In this document: positions 24,404 through 36,547 of the stretch, piece by piece
Layout of the letters: every line of letters begins with the position of its first letter
Position numbering within the stretch: position 1 is the stretch's first letter
DNA from: Metallyticus violacea
Lineage: Eukaryota; Arthropoda; Insecta; Mantodea; Metallyticidae
Assembly: GCA_030762175.1 (NCBI GenBank)
Contig: CM060833.1
Location: 68,761,501 to 68,825,500, forward strand
Direction of reading: 5' to 3'
Length of the DNA stretch: 64,000 nucleotides
Program-made: the position numbers and the translations under genes
Notes under the pieces: model-generated
The model's input: the letters and a program-made list of their open reading frames with translations, nothing else
Databases searched by the model: none
Told to the model about the DNA's origin: nothing

Positions 24404-25702
24404 GGTATTATTTCATTTTTCATATTTTTCATATTTTTTAATTTTTCAAAATCCTAGCTCTACTTATTGGTGAAGCATTTTGGTGAAACAAGGGATCAGA
24501 GTTACACGCAATACCTGGTGGGAAGTTTCTGATCCTACCAGCTCTAAAGTAAAGAGCGCATTTAACATTTATTTGCAATGAAATATTATTGCTGACATAC
24601 AGCAATGTTGATTTAATTACAAATATGAAAGTCCATTAAGAGTATAAAAATCAATGAAAGTACGCACAAATAGACAAACACACACACACAAAACAAACCA
24701 TATAATAAACAATGAATGTATTAGTGTACAGTATCATAAAATAGCGGGCCAAGTTCACCAAGATTCTGTAACTTATTCAAATACACTACTAGCTCATAAA
24801 TTTCTGGACTGAGCAGTGTTGAGATAGAACGTCCATGATATTGGTGCAATTATGAGGAAGATTTCATCTGGAGACAGTACATACACTCAGCATCCTTGAA
24901 AAATCTTTGAAGTCGAAATTTTTAAAACATAACATATTTTGTTAATTTTTCGTCTGGAATATTCGAAAAAATGTCCAATGAATTGCACATTACAGAATCC
25001 ATTAGCTGTGCACAAATTTTTATAATATTGCAAGTATATTTGTAACACATTTTTGGAAATGGGTAAGTTGCTGTCCACCACTGCTCTTAACTTTCAATCA
25101 TAAAGATTTAAAATAGTGCCATAAAAATGAGATTTCAGAACAATAAAAAGTGAAACAGCTTACGTATATGGATTATCTGCCAGGTGAACCATCCGTTTTT
25201 ACTGTCAGACATTAAAGCTTTGTGAACGCATTAAATCCACCAGAGAACAGAACCATCACGCCTGAGCTTCGCTTGCATAACAGATGCTTTGCTGGAGACA
25301 TTAAGAAAATACAATGACAGAAGGCACACATGAAGGAAGGGAAGCGGAAGTGTAGCATAAATTGACACCAGATGGCATATACATTAAAAAATAAAAATTG
25401 CACCAAAAGAGTACTTGAAATGTTTGAGCATCCTTGCTATGTAAATAAACAGCTAATTAAGTTGTCATACTTTGTTAATTTAATTACCTATTGCTCACTA
25501 CCCTTTATTGGCAGTGAGCAATCAGCATGTTTATTATTTAGAAGAAAGTGTGCATCATTATAATTGTTTACACGAGACGGTATTTAATATATGTTTGTTT
25601 CCCCACCTTCTAATCCTTTGCAGTAGTAAACCGATAAGTAAAAACTTGTTTTCTTCTACAAATCACCCCCAAAGAAATAATTACTGTTTCATTCGATGAA
25701 AA

Positions 25703-26286
25703 CGTCTTCCCTTTCCTCCACTTTCTTCTCTTTTCCTCTCCTCTCTTCGCCTTCTTTTCCTTTACTTTCCATTCATTTCTCCCTTCCTATGCTTTCCTCT
25801 TCTTTCTTTTCCTCTCTTTTCGTTCTCCTCTCCTTTCTCGTCCTTATTTTCCTTTACTCTTCTCTTTCCTCACTCATTCCTTATCTCCTTTCTACTTCTC
25901 TCTCTTCTGACATCCTCTCCTCTTTTTCTTCCTCCATTTTCTTTAATCTATTTCGCTTTCATCTCCTCTTCTTTCCTTATGCTTCCTTTCCTTTACATTT
26001 CTTTTCTCGTCTATTTTACTCATTCTGCCCTGCCCTTTCCTTTCCTTCCTCTCCTTTCTTTTCCTTCCTCTACTCTCTTATTCTCTCTTATTTTCTACTT
26101 TTCTTTCTTCTCTACTCCCTTCTGTTCTCCTTCCTTTTCCTCACTTTTCTTTTTCTATCCTCTTTTCTCCTTTCCTTTATTCCCCTGTCTTTTTTATCTC
26201 CTTCCCCTTTTCTCTTTTCTCCTCCCTTCTCCTCTATTCTCTACCCTCTTTTCTTCTTCTTTTTTTATTCCTTCTCCTTTCTCCTT
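25703..26286 (+). repeat. Polypyrimidine tract, about 580 bp
   Basis: Almost only C and T on this strand, with scattered A and rare G. Small motifs (cctttcctt, ttctctcc) recur without a fixed period. The long Ser/Leu/Phe frame here (197 codons) is a composition artefact with no stop codons because TAA, TAG and TGA need purines. Such tracts can form triplex DNA. Confidence 0.95.
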
Positions 26287-27682
26287 TAAATATATTTAAA
26301 AACTATATACAATATTCGTTTTCGAGATAAGTCATAATCTGAGGGAAATAAATCCGCTGAGTATGGGGATTAGTCATCCTACAAACTCAATTTTGTGCAA
26401 CGCATTCAGGGACTCAATGAGAGAGTACATTGTTTTCCAATAAGTACGCTAGAACTTTTACCAGGAAACTTCTATTCCCGAAATTTAGTTAAATAATGAA
26501 TAATACTCTCTTCGCAGTTTTGCCTTGTTCTGAGTAACTCATTGTAATTGTTTCGTTTTTGTCACTACTAAGTGACGAGCGAGAATCTATCTAATTTATT
26601 TGTAGCAAAATTTCTTTGAGTGAAAATTGAAAGAGTATTTCTATCCTTTTTTAATTTTTTTCTTCTGAATCACCATTTTTGTCACAATAAAAAATAAATA
26701 CATAAAAAGAATTATCTTGAAAAAACGGTAATGCAGTTTGAAAAGTGTCCTCTGAGGCACTCAGCGTTAAGCATATAACAGATTCTAAATACATGATCTG
26801 CATGTTCATAGAAAATCGTTCAGAAGCGCCTGGAAAAGTTTAAGCGCAATAAGTCTATTCTTCGAAATCATATCACACACGGCATCCGTGTTTTCTGCAG
26901 CAGTCAAACAAACAGGTCCTCCAAAACGGTGTTTGTTTTTGATCTCATATAAATTCCGCAAAGCAAAACTTTACATTGCTATATAAAGGACAAATATTCC
27001 TAAATGTGTATTATATCCTTATCGCATACATTTCCTTATAGGAGAACCTTTCAAAAACAGCTACATATATCAACTGATGCTCCAAACTGAATTGTTTATC
27101 TAATGTAATTTCTTTAAAAGTTTACAATATCATGTCTATACTTGTTAACACAAATTATGAAATACTTACCCCTCCTACCATTACAATAATATTTTTCAAA
27201 AAATATAAACTATACTATCGCATTATAATTAATATTATCATAATCTCACCTTCTACTTTGCAGTTATATTTTATCCTATTTTCTCTTCTAAATCCACATA
27301 TTATATTCACCTTAAAAAGCTATAAACCTAAAACTTATTTATCATTGGCTACCGAACAACTTTTAGATAGCAGTTTGCAGAGCTGTCAAACTGTGACTAA
27401 GAATGTAGATATAGCTCTACATCCTAAGAAAAAGGCTACTTGAGAGTGTGTGTTAATGACAACGAAGCTTTCTCTAAACATTCCAAGTTTTGGGTAGCTG
27501 CAATAGGGTTTGAACCAGAAAAAAAAAAAATTAGGGTGTATTATTTCATAATGTTTTGTGTAAATGAGGAATGGGGATATATAATTATTTATTTAATAAA
27601 TAAAGATAATTTTCTCGCTCAGATACCTTGCTATATCTGAACTCATCCAGCTTTTTCATTTTAAGGTAAGTTATACGTTTAT
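26287..27682. other. No gene recognised
   Basis: AT-rich DNA, presumably intronic. Short open frames (for example 27132-27443) look random. Confidence 0.4.
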
Positions 27683-27921
27683 TTTATTTAAGTGCGCTCT
27701 TTAACATCTTTGATAGTTAGAGTCCCATTCAATTCACGGAATGAAACTGCCGATAATTTTTTCCCAGAGACCTCTTCTTTCATACGTGAGGTTCTTTTAA
27801 TGTACGACACGAGACCAATCGCTTTACTTTCCTTCTGAAGGACGTCATACTTGGTATTTTCTCGCCCTAGAAATCCCACCGACCCTGGCTGGATTAGAAC
27901 CCGCGATCTGGGTCTACTGGT
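27683..27921 (-). repeat. SINE family B, reverse orientation, diverged
   Basis: Tail complement (gcgctctttaacatcttt), body complement (gagacctcttctttcat, atgtacgacacgagacc) and B box complement (tagaacccgcgatc). The A box end is eroded. Confidence 0.82.
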
Positions 27922-30135
27922 ATTTATTGTTATCAAAAATAGTCGACAAACAATCGCCTTCTTTCTACCTTAATCATTCTTGGGGAATGTACTGCAATGC
28001 ATAAGCAAACATTTATTGGCAATTTTCCGAAGTTAGGAACCAAACTGACATTCAGTTGTTTAAAATGTCCTTCAATGAACTTACAGAAATGTACTAGTTT
28101 ATCCTAATGGATATGCCGCTTAGCAAGTAAACATTTTCCAACAAGAAAACATTTAACACCTTAAATAAATAATGCTACGTTCTTGGAGAAATTGAAAAAA
28201 ATATTTATTGTATTACCATAATAAAGTAGATTGAATCCGATGATGAAAAAAATAAAAGTTTGGTTTGATACATACGCACAAGTCTCATCTTCGATTTCCG
28301 GGGACAATCCTAGATTTAAACGCATAGTCCTCGCCGAATAAGTGCTTCCGAATTGGTCCCTGGTAATCTCTGTAGACCCCGGACTATTGATGTTGTTTGC
28401 AATATACATATTGTTCATGACTGGACTTATGAGGCTTTTTCACACACACTGCACTATTGAACTAACAATTCCAATGGTATATTTGATTCCTGTGATAAAT
28501 TATAATGTAATAATGCTATCAACAATGAGTACTATGTCCGTATCTTATGCTTGTTATAAATGCGTTTCGCTGTTTACATATTCCCTTGCCGCAGTGCCGC
28601 TCCTTCTCCTTCCTCGCTGCCTGTCACGATTTATGCAACAATAAATAGTGTGCAATATTTATCTACAGTAATATGTAGATAACTTAAACGAGACCCTTGA
28701 GAAGATCCGGAACTCGAGTTGTATTTATTTTGACTATTTAGCGTATAAAATTATAAAAATAAAGTAATATTTTCATAAAATGCCCTTATACTTATGAGTG
28801 GCCAGTTCGGAATTTAAATTTAGAACAACAACCAAACAGATGAAGGTCGAAATTAAAACAATTTACGATTTTACGGGATATGCTGATTCATTTGAAGACA
28901 ACTGAAGCATGATAACCTACAACAGTAATTAAATTTAAAATTATTAAAAACACAATTTTGAAATCAGATGACGTTGGCTAAACTGATTACATGCAATATT
29001 TGTATTTTGCTCAGTATATATATTTAATTATAAGATCAATTTGTGCATCTAACTTTTCATCGAACAGTTTTCCATCCCCCATCCTGATAATTATTGATTT
29101 CTAGTGCGCACTGATGTTTTGGGTCATAAAGATATTTCAATGCGCTGTTCTAAATTTACGTAAAATAAATTATATGCAAACGCGATAAAATGATGGTGAT
29201 AAAACAGAAAGGATAAAATTGTATCGATGGCTTGCTCGGAATTCCTGACATTCTTGTATAAACTGTAAATTTGTGTTTCTCTGATGCATAATTTCTTAGC
29301 GTGCCTAATGCAACCCTAATTGAAGTTTTTAAAGACCATTCCCAAAAGACACTGTTCTTTGATTTTTTCTTCTTTTCTCATACATGTGTAGTAAATATAG
29401 ATATATTTTTATTTCAGCATTTATAAATGATTGTATCCCTTAATGTGTTAAAAACCTGTCACCTAGTTTACTAGTTCAAAATATCTAGGAGAATACTGAT
29501 AATTACATATTTTACCTTAATACGATGGAATATTGAAACACACTAACTAAGGCTAGATAAACCAGGTTAACTGTTAATTAAACTTCATCATTCGTCACCG
29601 CTATGACAACTATAAGTCGCATTGCTGCAGGTTTGAGGATTCTTTTAGCTTTTGAATAATTTTGTCACGAAACATGTTTCATCTTTACGAACAAGAAATT
29701 AATTTATACACAGGTTATCAATGAACTACACCGAAATAATTTCATAAAGTGTAGAGATGTCGAATATAAGCAATTTGAGATAGGCAATGTATTTTCACAA
29801 CTAAACCTAATGTAGTTTTATGGTGTTAAACATTTTGGCATCAGATGCTGATAAGTCTATGTCCAGACCAAGCAGGGTAAAAAAAATTGTTCAGAAGGTC
29901 TTTAAAATTGTCATGCCAGCATAGAAATGTCGATTTTTCGCAGCTCCTTATCAGCGTTTTCAAGATTTAGTGCCGTAAAAATCCCCCAAATCTCATACCA
30001 ATCGTTTGACAGTGCGACGCTGAACATCTATGAACTGCCTTTTTCATTATATAGCCAAGACCGACTACATTTCAAGTACATTTAAATCTAATCGGTCTTG
30101 TTGTACCCTACTCTAGAGGGAACTCGTTAACTGCG
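27922..30135. other. No gene recognised
   Basis: AT-rich. The stretch 28560-28640 is richer in C and ends in short pyrimidine runs, but has no exon structure I can defend. Confidence 0.4.
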
Positions 30136-30215
30136 GGTGTGGCGTAATGTATAATGCATAGCGCAAAAGCTGGTATTTCGCAGGCTGCTGGTTCAATTCT
30201 TGTCATGCTGTTATT
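30136..30215 (+). repeat. tRNA-like SINE head, family D
   Basis: gcgggtgtggcgtaatg resembles an A box region and ctggttcaattct a B box, about 50 bases apart. No CCA-ready acceptor stem is formed and an AT-rich tail follows, so this is a SINE head or tRNA pseudogene rather than a tRNA gene. Only copy seen here. Confidence 0.5.
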
Positions 30216-30542
30216 TTATTTTTATTTAATATGAAGTGCTGCGACACTCATATTAAAGAATTATGAATGAAATTGACTTAATTCTTTCAAGTTTTATTCT
30301 CCTTCTCAACAATGAATGTATTACCAATGGTTAATAAGCTTACTACTAACATAATGCCTAAAACTTAATTTACCTAACACATACGCAGAACGCGATTCTG
30401 ATTGGCAAGTACAATAACAACTACAAGGGCTGTAATTATGAATTAATATATTAAGATTTAAGTGTATTAATTGAAACATCAACTTTAAACGTATGCTAAA
30501 AGCTGTATTATTATCCCTAGTCTGAATACGGAAGGAGAGAGA

Positions 30543-30856
30543 GAGAAAAGATGAACGAGACTCAAACTCGAAAACAAACGACCACCTCTTACTCGACAAC
30601 TAATGTAATAACCATGGCGCCAGAGTGATACGTTCAGAAACCTCCTGTGTTATGTTTCGAAGAGCATCTTCATTAGCCAGTGGCGTACTGGCCCCTTTAG
30701 AAACTTATAAGCCATAGCTTCGAAATTTGGACTTGCAGGCTATACATTGCTTACCTCAAATTTCTTATATAGGACATCTCTATACTCTCTGAAATTATTT
30801 CGGTGTAGTTCAACAACATCTAGAAGAATGGAAACGATATTTTGGTTCAACCATTT

Positions 30857-30893
<37 letters not shown>

Positions 30894-31411
30894 GGATAGG
30901 TTCTCGCATCAGTTTGTTGGCACAAAGACAGGAAAATCAATAAATGGAGCGTATGAAATGTATGTGATGAAATGTAAAATTTCCAAAGGTTTGAGTCTGT
31001 TACATACAATTCAGCAACTCTGTATTTATCGAGCAGAAAACTGGTGGAGTTAGTTTTACATTGATTGCCTTGTTTGTAGTCCTAGCCTCCTCAGGGTATC
31101 GCCCATTTCTTAATCTAAAGAAAAAAAGTGATAAAAATAGGTTTTCATCGAAAAACACAATACTATGGATGAGTAGTCTGCAGACCAAGGCAAACTTTAT
31201 TAAAACGCTTAGAATTTGTTTAAGAGATTGTGCTGCTGGTGCATTTATTTTGAGATACTGTAACTTTTTCATGTGAGGTTAGCTTACACCTAAATGCCAT
31301 CTGGTACCTTTAGGGTGCACGTTCTAAAATCAGTAACGTGTTTGAGTATAAAGCTGTCTGTCAGTATGCACTTTCTAAGAATTCCATTGTCTTTTCTTCT
31401 ATTTTGTGCAG
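30543..31411. other. Probable intron with a 30-bp poly(A) run
   Basis: A run of about 30 A lies at 30860-30889, possibly the end of an unrecognised retrocopy. No exon or known repeat body is visible next to it. Confidence 0.35.
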
Positions 31412-31501
31412 GTAAGAAAAACTTACGCTTGAACTACCCTATTGTAATCAAGTCCAAGGCAAAGGGGAGGAAGAATAGCTCGGGAAACAAGGCACCTGCA
31501 G
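31412..31501 (+). CDS. Candidate internal exon, + strand gene
   Basis: A strong polypyrimidine tract and acceptor (tcttctattttgtgcag ending at 31411) and a donor (GCAG|GTAAAT at 31502) bound 90 bases. They are open in one frame and rich in Lys, Asn and Gly (KKNLRLNYPIVIKSK...). Entry and exit are both phase 1, matching the exon at 21546-21615 before it and 32270-32327 after it. The predicted segment is basic. The protein is not recognised. The exon itself begins GTAAG, so a shift in the acceptor is possible. Confidence 0.5.
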
Positions 31502-31822
31502 GTAAATGGTACGTGTAGAGCAAATCTCAGAACCAAAGGTCTCTGGTCACAGGGCGATGGCAAAGCCAAGTCTCGATTCAATCTACAAGTCAAGTATTTA
31601 AGTTTCCGATACATTAATTCAGATATATAAAAATAATAGCGACATTTCTTAGAATATGTTGTACTTTTCTGAAAATTTGTATACGAGTACAATCCAAAGG
31701 TGTATAGATCGCTACACTTTAAGTTATTGATATACAATTTCGAGTCATTAAAGTAATGTCAATTTATAATTAGAAATATTAGAAATACGTAAGCTGTAAT
31801 GTGCTATTTTTAATAGTATTTA

Positions 31823-31994
31823 ACGTCTATTTTAACTACAGAGGCATCAAAGGGAGTGGATACTGATGATACATGAGATGAAATGATAAACTTGGAAAGG
31901 ATTTTTAAGGGGAAAAAAAAGCGTCCCAGGCCTAAGTTTAGGGTACCTCTCAAGCATTTTCCATTTATGAGGACTGAGGAAAACCAAAAACCAT
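31823..31994 (-). repeat. SINE family A, reverse, head missing
   Basis: Tail complement, body complement (ggcctaagtttagggtacct, atttatgaggactgaggaaa), then it stops. The tRNA-like head is absent. Confidence 0.8.
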
Positions 31995-32269
31995 GGCGGT
32001 TTCTGTGCTAAGAAACATTAACTGTTGTATAATGGACAGATTTCTCTGAAAGGCTTTAATAATATGTTACCCAACGTTTGCTGTCTTTCTTTAGCTCTAA
32101 TGGGATTATTTTAAAATATTTCTTTTTCACAGTTACTCTTTTTCACTAATATAACAATCTTTAGATGAGAAAATGCTACGTTCACAGTAGCGCAAATATT
32201 TAGTGCTTATTTAGTAAAAACTCTCTTTTACTCTATTAAAAGCATAATTGAAAAGTGTTGTTTTTACAG

Positions 32270-32327
32270 AACAATCAGAGCAGACTTGTCTTAAAAGTTA
32301 CAAGCAACGCGAAAATGAAGAAGAAAA
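32270..32327 (+). CDS. Candidate internal exon, + strand gene (weak)
   Basis: A good acceptor (gtgttgtttttacag to 32269) is followed by 58 bases. In phase 1 these read as a hydrophilic, Glu-rich stretch (EQSEQTCLKSYKQRENEEE) before a fair donor (AA|GTGAAA at 32328). It exits in phase 2, as the terminal exon at 47036 requires. The donor is the weak point. The exon could also be a chance match. Confidence 0.4.
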
Positions 32328-32521
32328 GTGAAAGATCCTGAAAAATAACTGAAATATGGCTAAAGAAATAAAATCAAGAGACGAAAAGCCAGAAAATTAT
32401 GGATAACTATCTGTTTTCCTGGAGGAACTCTTTTGAAGCTCGTTCAAACGGCTGTTCAAGTCTTGCAACAAATCAATACAAAGTTAAACTGGTTGCAAAT
32501 CAATTACGGTATAATATATTG

Positions 32522-32808
32522 CTACGAGTGGCAGAGGTTGTTAAGGCGCCGACTCGTGAAAAGAGTCTTGGGCTCGATTCCCTCCAGGACCGTCCTCCCT
32601 GACTGAGATTTTTATCCGGTTTTTCTCAGTCACCATTAGTCCTCATAAATGGCAAATGTCCGGAGGTACCCTAAAATTTAGGCCTGGAACGTTTCCTTCC
32701 TTTAAAAAATTATCCTTTCCCAATATATCATTTCATCTCATGCATCATCAGTATCCACCGCCTGTGATGCCTCAGTAGTTAAAACAGGCGTTAAACACTA
32801 TTAAAAAA
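32522..32808 (+). repeat. SINE family A, full length
   Basis: Head with A box (agtggcagaggttgttaagg) and an eroded B box (ggctcgattccct), the body (ggcctggaacgtttccttcc) and the conserved tail (cctgtgatgcctcagtagtt), ending in a short A run. Confidence 0.85.
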
Positions 32809-35089
32809 GGTTTAATATCCTGCAGTGTGCTCAATTGTAGAAACAAGGAATTCGCTACGAAGCTGCCATAATTCTTTACATTCCGCTATGGATGTGACTT
32901 TCGAACAAACATATATCGTGGGATCTTAGAAATGTGTCTGTGTTCTCTATTATTAAGTATATTGTCGTAAGATCTAAGCTAACTTTATCTTATGTAGATT
33001 ATATTTCTCATTCATGTATATATACGGGGAGAAAGGTTCTTTCCCTATATGTTCACGACCGTGATCTATTTCTTCTAAATGCGTTATGGGAGCTAATCTT
33101 CGTCAAGCATTGCTCTTGTAATTTCTAGTGTTTGGAATATAAATTATATCTCGTGAAGAACCCAAGATTTATTTATGCAGCTGCTTAAGAAAGTGGTGTA
33201 TTGCCTTACGAGTGATGAGGTACGATCGAGCACTAGGTGAGGTTGGAATTTCGATACGAGTAAGGCAATGATATTTTCTTTAGTAGTTATTTTGTTCCAC
33301 TATGTCGAAATAGTATTCCACTTTTCGCTTATGTGACATCATCTATTTTCTACCTATGAAATATAACGAAAGTTTGAATTTCAACCAATCACAGCTGCAT
33401 ATCGCTGAAAATTTACCGCTATTTTTACCGTAATCATTTTACCACATAAACGTGCATTATCTTTTCAATGTCGCCATTTCCTACACATTAATGAGTAAGG
33501 ATAGATTAATCGCAATAAACTATAATCATACCACAAAATGGACGATCGATTCTCGTGTCACACATGGCACAAGCTGAAATTATGAAAATGTATTCCCATG
33601 ATAACAAAAGTAAAGTGCATTGCATTCAATTGGTATTATTAAATCTATATTTTATGTTTCTCAGTTGGCATTAGTGAGAAAATCGAATTGTGATACCTAA
33701 TCCTGTCTGAATAGGCTGGTACTTTAAAGAGTTTGTGCAATTAATTAATAATATTTTGTGAGTAAATTTTAAGAACATGTTATTTTTATTCTAATTTTAT
33801 TCGTGAAATATCACTCGATATTCTGAGCTTCATAAGATAAATTTTCTCGCTATGCTCGTAACCTAACAACATCTTACGATTAAATATTGTAATATATGCT
33901 GAAGGCGAAAATAGATAGAATACTATTCATATACGACCTACAGTTGGGCATTCAATGAACAACTAAAGGTGGCGACGAAACATTTGAATGAGGGAGAATC
34001 ATGGAGACAGGCTCTTGCAAGATTCCTAAATAAGTGTTATGTTTTTTACTTAATGAGTGTTCAGGAGCCATGGAGAAATTAAGACTCATTAAGTAAAAAC
34101 ATAGATACGAAAAAGAGTATAAAGAGTTCTATTCACGTAAAACAGCAAATCAGGTGAAATATTCCAATATTAGGTTTTTCATGGTATTAGTAGTGCGTAA
34201 CATAGCTACTAAAGCGTTATATTCCATTTTCGGTGCTATTTTCAGTTTGGATACAAGTAAATTTTGACAAAGTGTGGAGGAAATGTTCAGTTTTTATGGA
34301 AAATCGTACAACTCGATATTTCCTATGACCGCCTTACGCTTTCCAATAATGTTATACAAAATCTGCTACCGTAGCTGCGTGCTGTTACGTAACTCCTGGA
34401 AGTTATTTGCTCCAAATCAAATGATATCTGCAATCGACACAACGACTCTAAGAATCGTTGATAAGCGTTGCATAATTATCTCGATACAGTCTTGCTAACA
34501 GGAATCATCGATCAAGAGACCATTTCTTAGCTCTGTGTAACATCAACGAGAACTGTCAAACTGTCCCGAGACTGTACACCTGTCTCTGAATTGCGGGAAC
34601 ATCATAACTTTAAGATATAGTATTTAGGATAATCACTCTCTTTAGTGCAACATGTAGATAATTAGCACACATTCTGTTTTACAAATATAACTTTCATTAT
34701 TTGCAAGAGCGTTCCTAAAGGAGGCGCAGTTACCAGCAACCTAGATTTTCTTTGCATTTTCTTATATGCGTCCTGGAGGAACGCCACTGCATACTTTCTT
34801 TATGCATTCTACCCTACTGTCCTTGACATTGAAGTCATTCGATAGATCAAGAAAATGTGAATCGCGCTGCATCAGACGGGGATGCATGCACGGTACCATA
34901 CATAGTAAAGTTGTTCTAGTGGTAAAACGTGCGTTTAAAATGGTGTGGCATTTGCCGGTGAAAGGATTATTTTTCTTTGTAAAAGTTGCTTTAAAAACAA
35001 TTCTGCTAGTTGTTTTCGAAGAGAGTTTATTGAATCTTTACCAAATGCAATTACCCTTCAAGAAGTGCTGTACTAGTGAATCGTTTTGA
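32809..35089. other. Probable intron; two short inverted repeats
   Basis: Holds a 10-bp stem (attgccttac / gtaaggcaat at 33200-33209 and 33260-33269) and a longer one (atgttttttacttaatgagt / actcattaagtaaaaacat, about 34038-34058 and 34083-34102). No coding signal is recognisable, although several short frames exist. Confidence 0.4.
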
Positions 35090-35095
35090 AACCAC

Positions 35096-35580
35096 AAGTA
35101 CAGTGTTGGACAAAACGCCAATGATTTTAACAGAGGAAAAATTGAACAAAATGGAAGCTATAAAAAATCAGTAGCTCAACTTGCACAACAGACAAACGTT
35201 TCGTCGGTTCTGGCCGTATAGTGGAAACCATACTAGCCTCCTAAACCCAAGATCGCTGGTTCGATCCCGGCCAGAACCGATGGATTTTTTCGGGCGTAAA
35301 AATCCTGAGTATGGCTCCCTTCGGAAGGGAAGTAAAGCCGTGGGTGCCATGTCGTACATTTACAGCAAGATAAAGAACCTCAAGCCTGAAAGGAGAGGCC
35401 TCTGAGCAAAATTTTTTGGCCGTTTCACACCCTGAATTGAATGAGACGCTGATGACCTGAGACTTTAAAGAGCGTCTATAAATAAAACAAACCCACAAAC
35501 GTTTCTCCATATTCTGTAAGAAATACAAGTTCAGTAAAACCCATACAAGTAGATACCTGTTCATGCTTTGCCAGAAGGTG
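35096..35580 (+). pseudogene. Tc1/mariner transposase fragment, interrupted by a SINE
   Basis: Before the SINE, translation gives ILTEEKLNKM and, after a frameshift, VAQLAQQTNVS. After the SINE (from 35495) it continues PYSVRNTSSVKPIQ. This is the linker plus second helix-turn-helix region of DUF4817-type mariners (LTEEKLDEI ... LAQQTGVS ... LLKL). Only about 70 codons survive and the DDE domain is absent. Confidence 0.65.
35203..35494 (+). repeat. SINE family B, full length with target-site duplication
   Basis: The cleanest family B copy. The tRNA-like head still pairs at its ends (gttctggcc / ggccagaac), with B box ggttcgatcccgg. The body is tttttcgggcgtaaaaatcc, ttcggaagggaagtaaagcc and gcctctgagcaaaattt, and the tail is taaagagcgtc. 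It is flanked by the direct repeat acaaacgtttc at 35192-35202 and 35495-35505, placing the insertion inside a mariner remnant. Confidence 0.92.
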
Positions 35581-35621
35581 ATGGATGTATGAATCCTTGG
35601 TTTCCACTCATTTTGCGCTGG

Positions 35622-35728
35622 TTCTATTGCAAGGTCGAAAGTGCCGGCTGAGGTGGGACTGATGCGGTGTGACGGTGGTTTGCTCTTTGGAAAGGTGTGT
35701 CTTACATGGACTATAATCCCTAAGGCTC
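35622..35728 (+). repeat. SINE family C, internal fragment
   Basis: Shares gtgggactgatgcggtgtga and cggtggtttgctctttgga with the body of the copy at 15484-15953. Neither head nor tail is present. Confidence 0.6.
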
Positions 35729-35916
35729 ACAAACCAAAAACCACACTAAGACCTAATGTAGATATAATCGATTCCCCTACAAACAAACTTTCTCCTTTCT
35801 TATAGTGTTACTGTCTCCTTTGGTTGGATATAATGAACATCACATCTAGAACTCGAAGCACTTTGTGGAGACTGTTGAGAAACTAATCATCAGAGACTCC
35901 GATATATATTGGAATA

Positions 35917-36181
35917 ATGTTTAACGCCTGTTTTTACTACTGTGGCACCACAGGCGGTGGACACTGATGATGCATGAAATGAAATATTAGGAAAGGATGT
36001 TTTTAAGGAAAGAAACGTTCCACGCCTAAGTGTAGGGTACCTCCCCGGCATTTGCCTTATGAGGACCGAGGAAAACCTGGAAAAAACCTCAGTCAGCAGG
36101 GAGGACGGTTTTGGCGGAACTCGAACCCCAGACCTCCCGCTCACGAGTCCGCACCTTAATGATCTCGGTCACCTGTGGTGG
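35917..36181 (-). repeat. SINE family A, full length, reverse orientation
   Basis: Tail complement (aacgcctgtttttactact), body complement (taccccggc-type, gaggaaaacctggaaaaaac), and the head complement with B box (ggaactcgaacccc) and A box (accttaatgatctcggtca). Well preserved. Confidence 0.88.
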
Positions 36182-36485
36182 TTAAAATATATATATATTC
36201 AACATTTGAATAAACATAATATATACATATTATTAAAACAAAATTACTTTTCATGGAGTTAATTAATAAGCAGTGTAACTTAAAAGCTGCTCTATTTTAT
36301 GTGTTTCCTATAGCTCAAGACAAAAATCCACTCGCAATAATTAAGCTAGTAGTAAATGAAAAACACAATATTGCGTTACATTTGTGAGTTAATTAATTAA
36401 TTAAAATATTTTTCTTGAAATTTTCTATTTTTTTTAGATGTCAAGTTTTGTGAAACTCCACTCAATTGTATTATTTTGTTTACAG

Positions 36486-36547
36486 TCTGATTACCATTCA
36501 AATTTCTTGGAAATACGTACTAAAACAGCACACATTGGAATTCAGCA
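36486..36547 (+). other. Exon-like block of uncertain status
   Basis: 62 bases lie between a textbook acceptor (ttattttgtttacag to 36485) and a consensus donor (GTAAGT at 36548), open in two frames. In phase 0 it reads SDYHSNFLEIRTK... and exits in phase 2, as the terminal exon needs, but no upstream candidate exon enters it in that phase. It may be an alternative or mutually exclusive exon, or a chance match. Confidence 0.3.

Larger units (their letters stand above)
21616..25699. other. Probable intron, no exon recognised
   Basis: If the + strand gene model holds, this lies in its first intron. It contains an ATGT array and a 28-bp palindrome. A 90-codon cysteine-rich frame at 23064-23336 has no domain I know and no splice support; I do not call it. 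Confidence 0.35.

Noticed and set aside
25696..26289. Long open frame of 197 codons rich in Ser, Leu and Phe
   Set aside because: It exists only because the strand is almost pure pyrimidine, so stop codons cannot occur. There is no domain, splice site or conserved pattern.
35203..35282. tRNA gene with a paired acceptor-like stem
   Set aside because: It is the head of a SINE with target-site duplication and a shared body, not a free tRNA.
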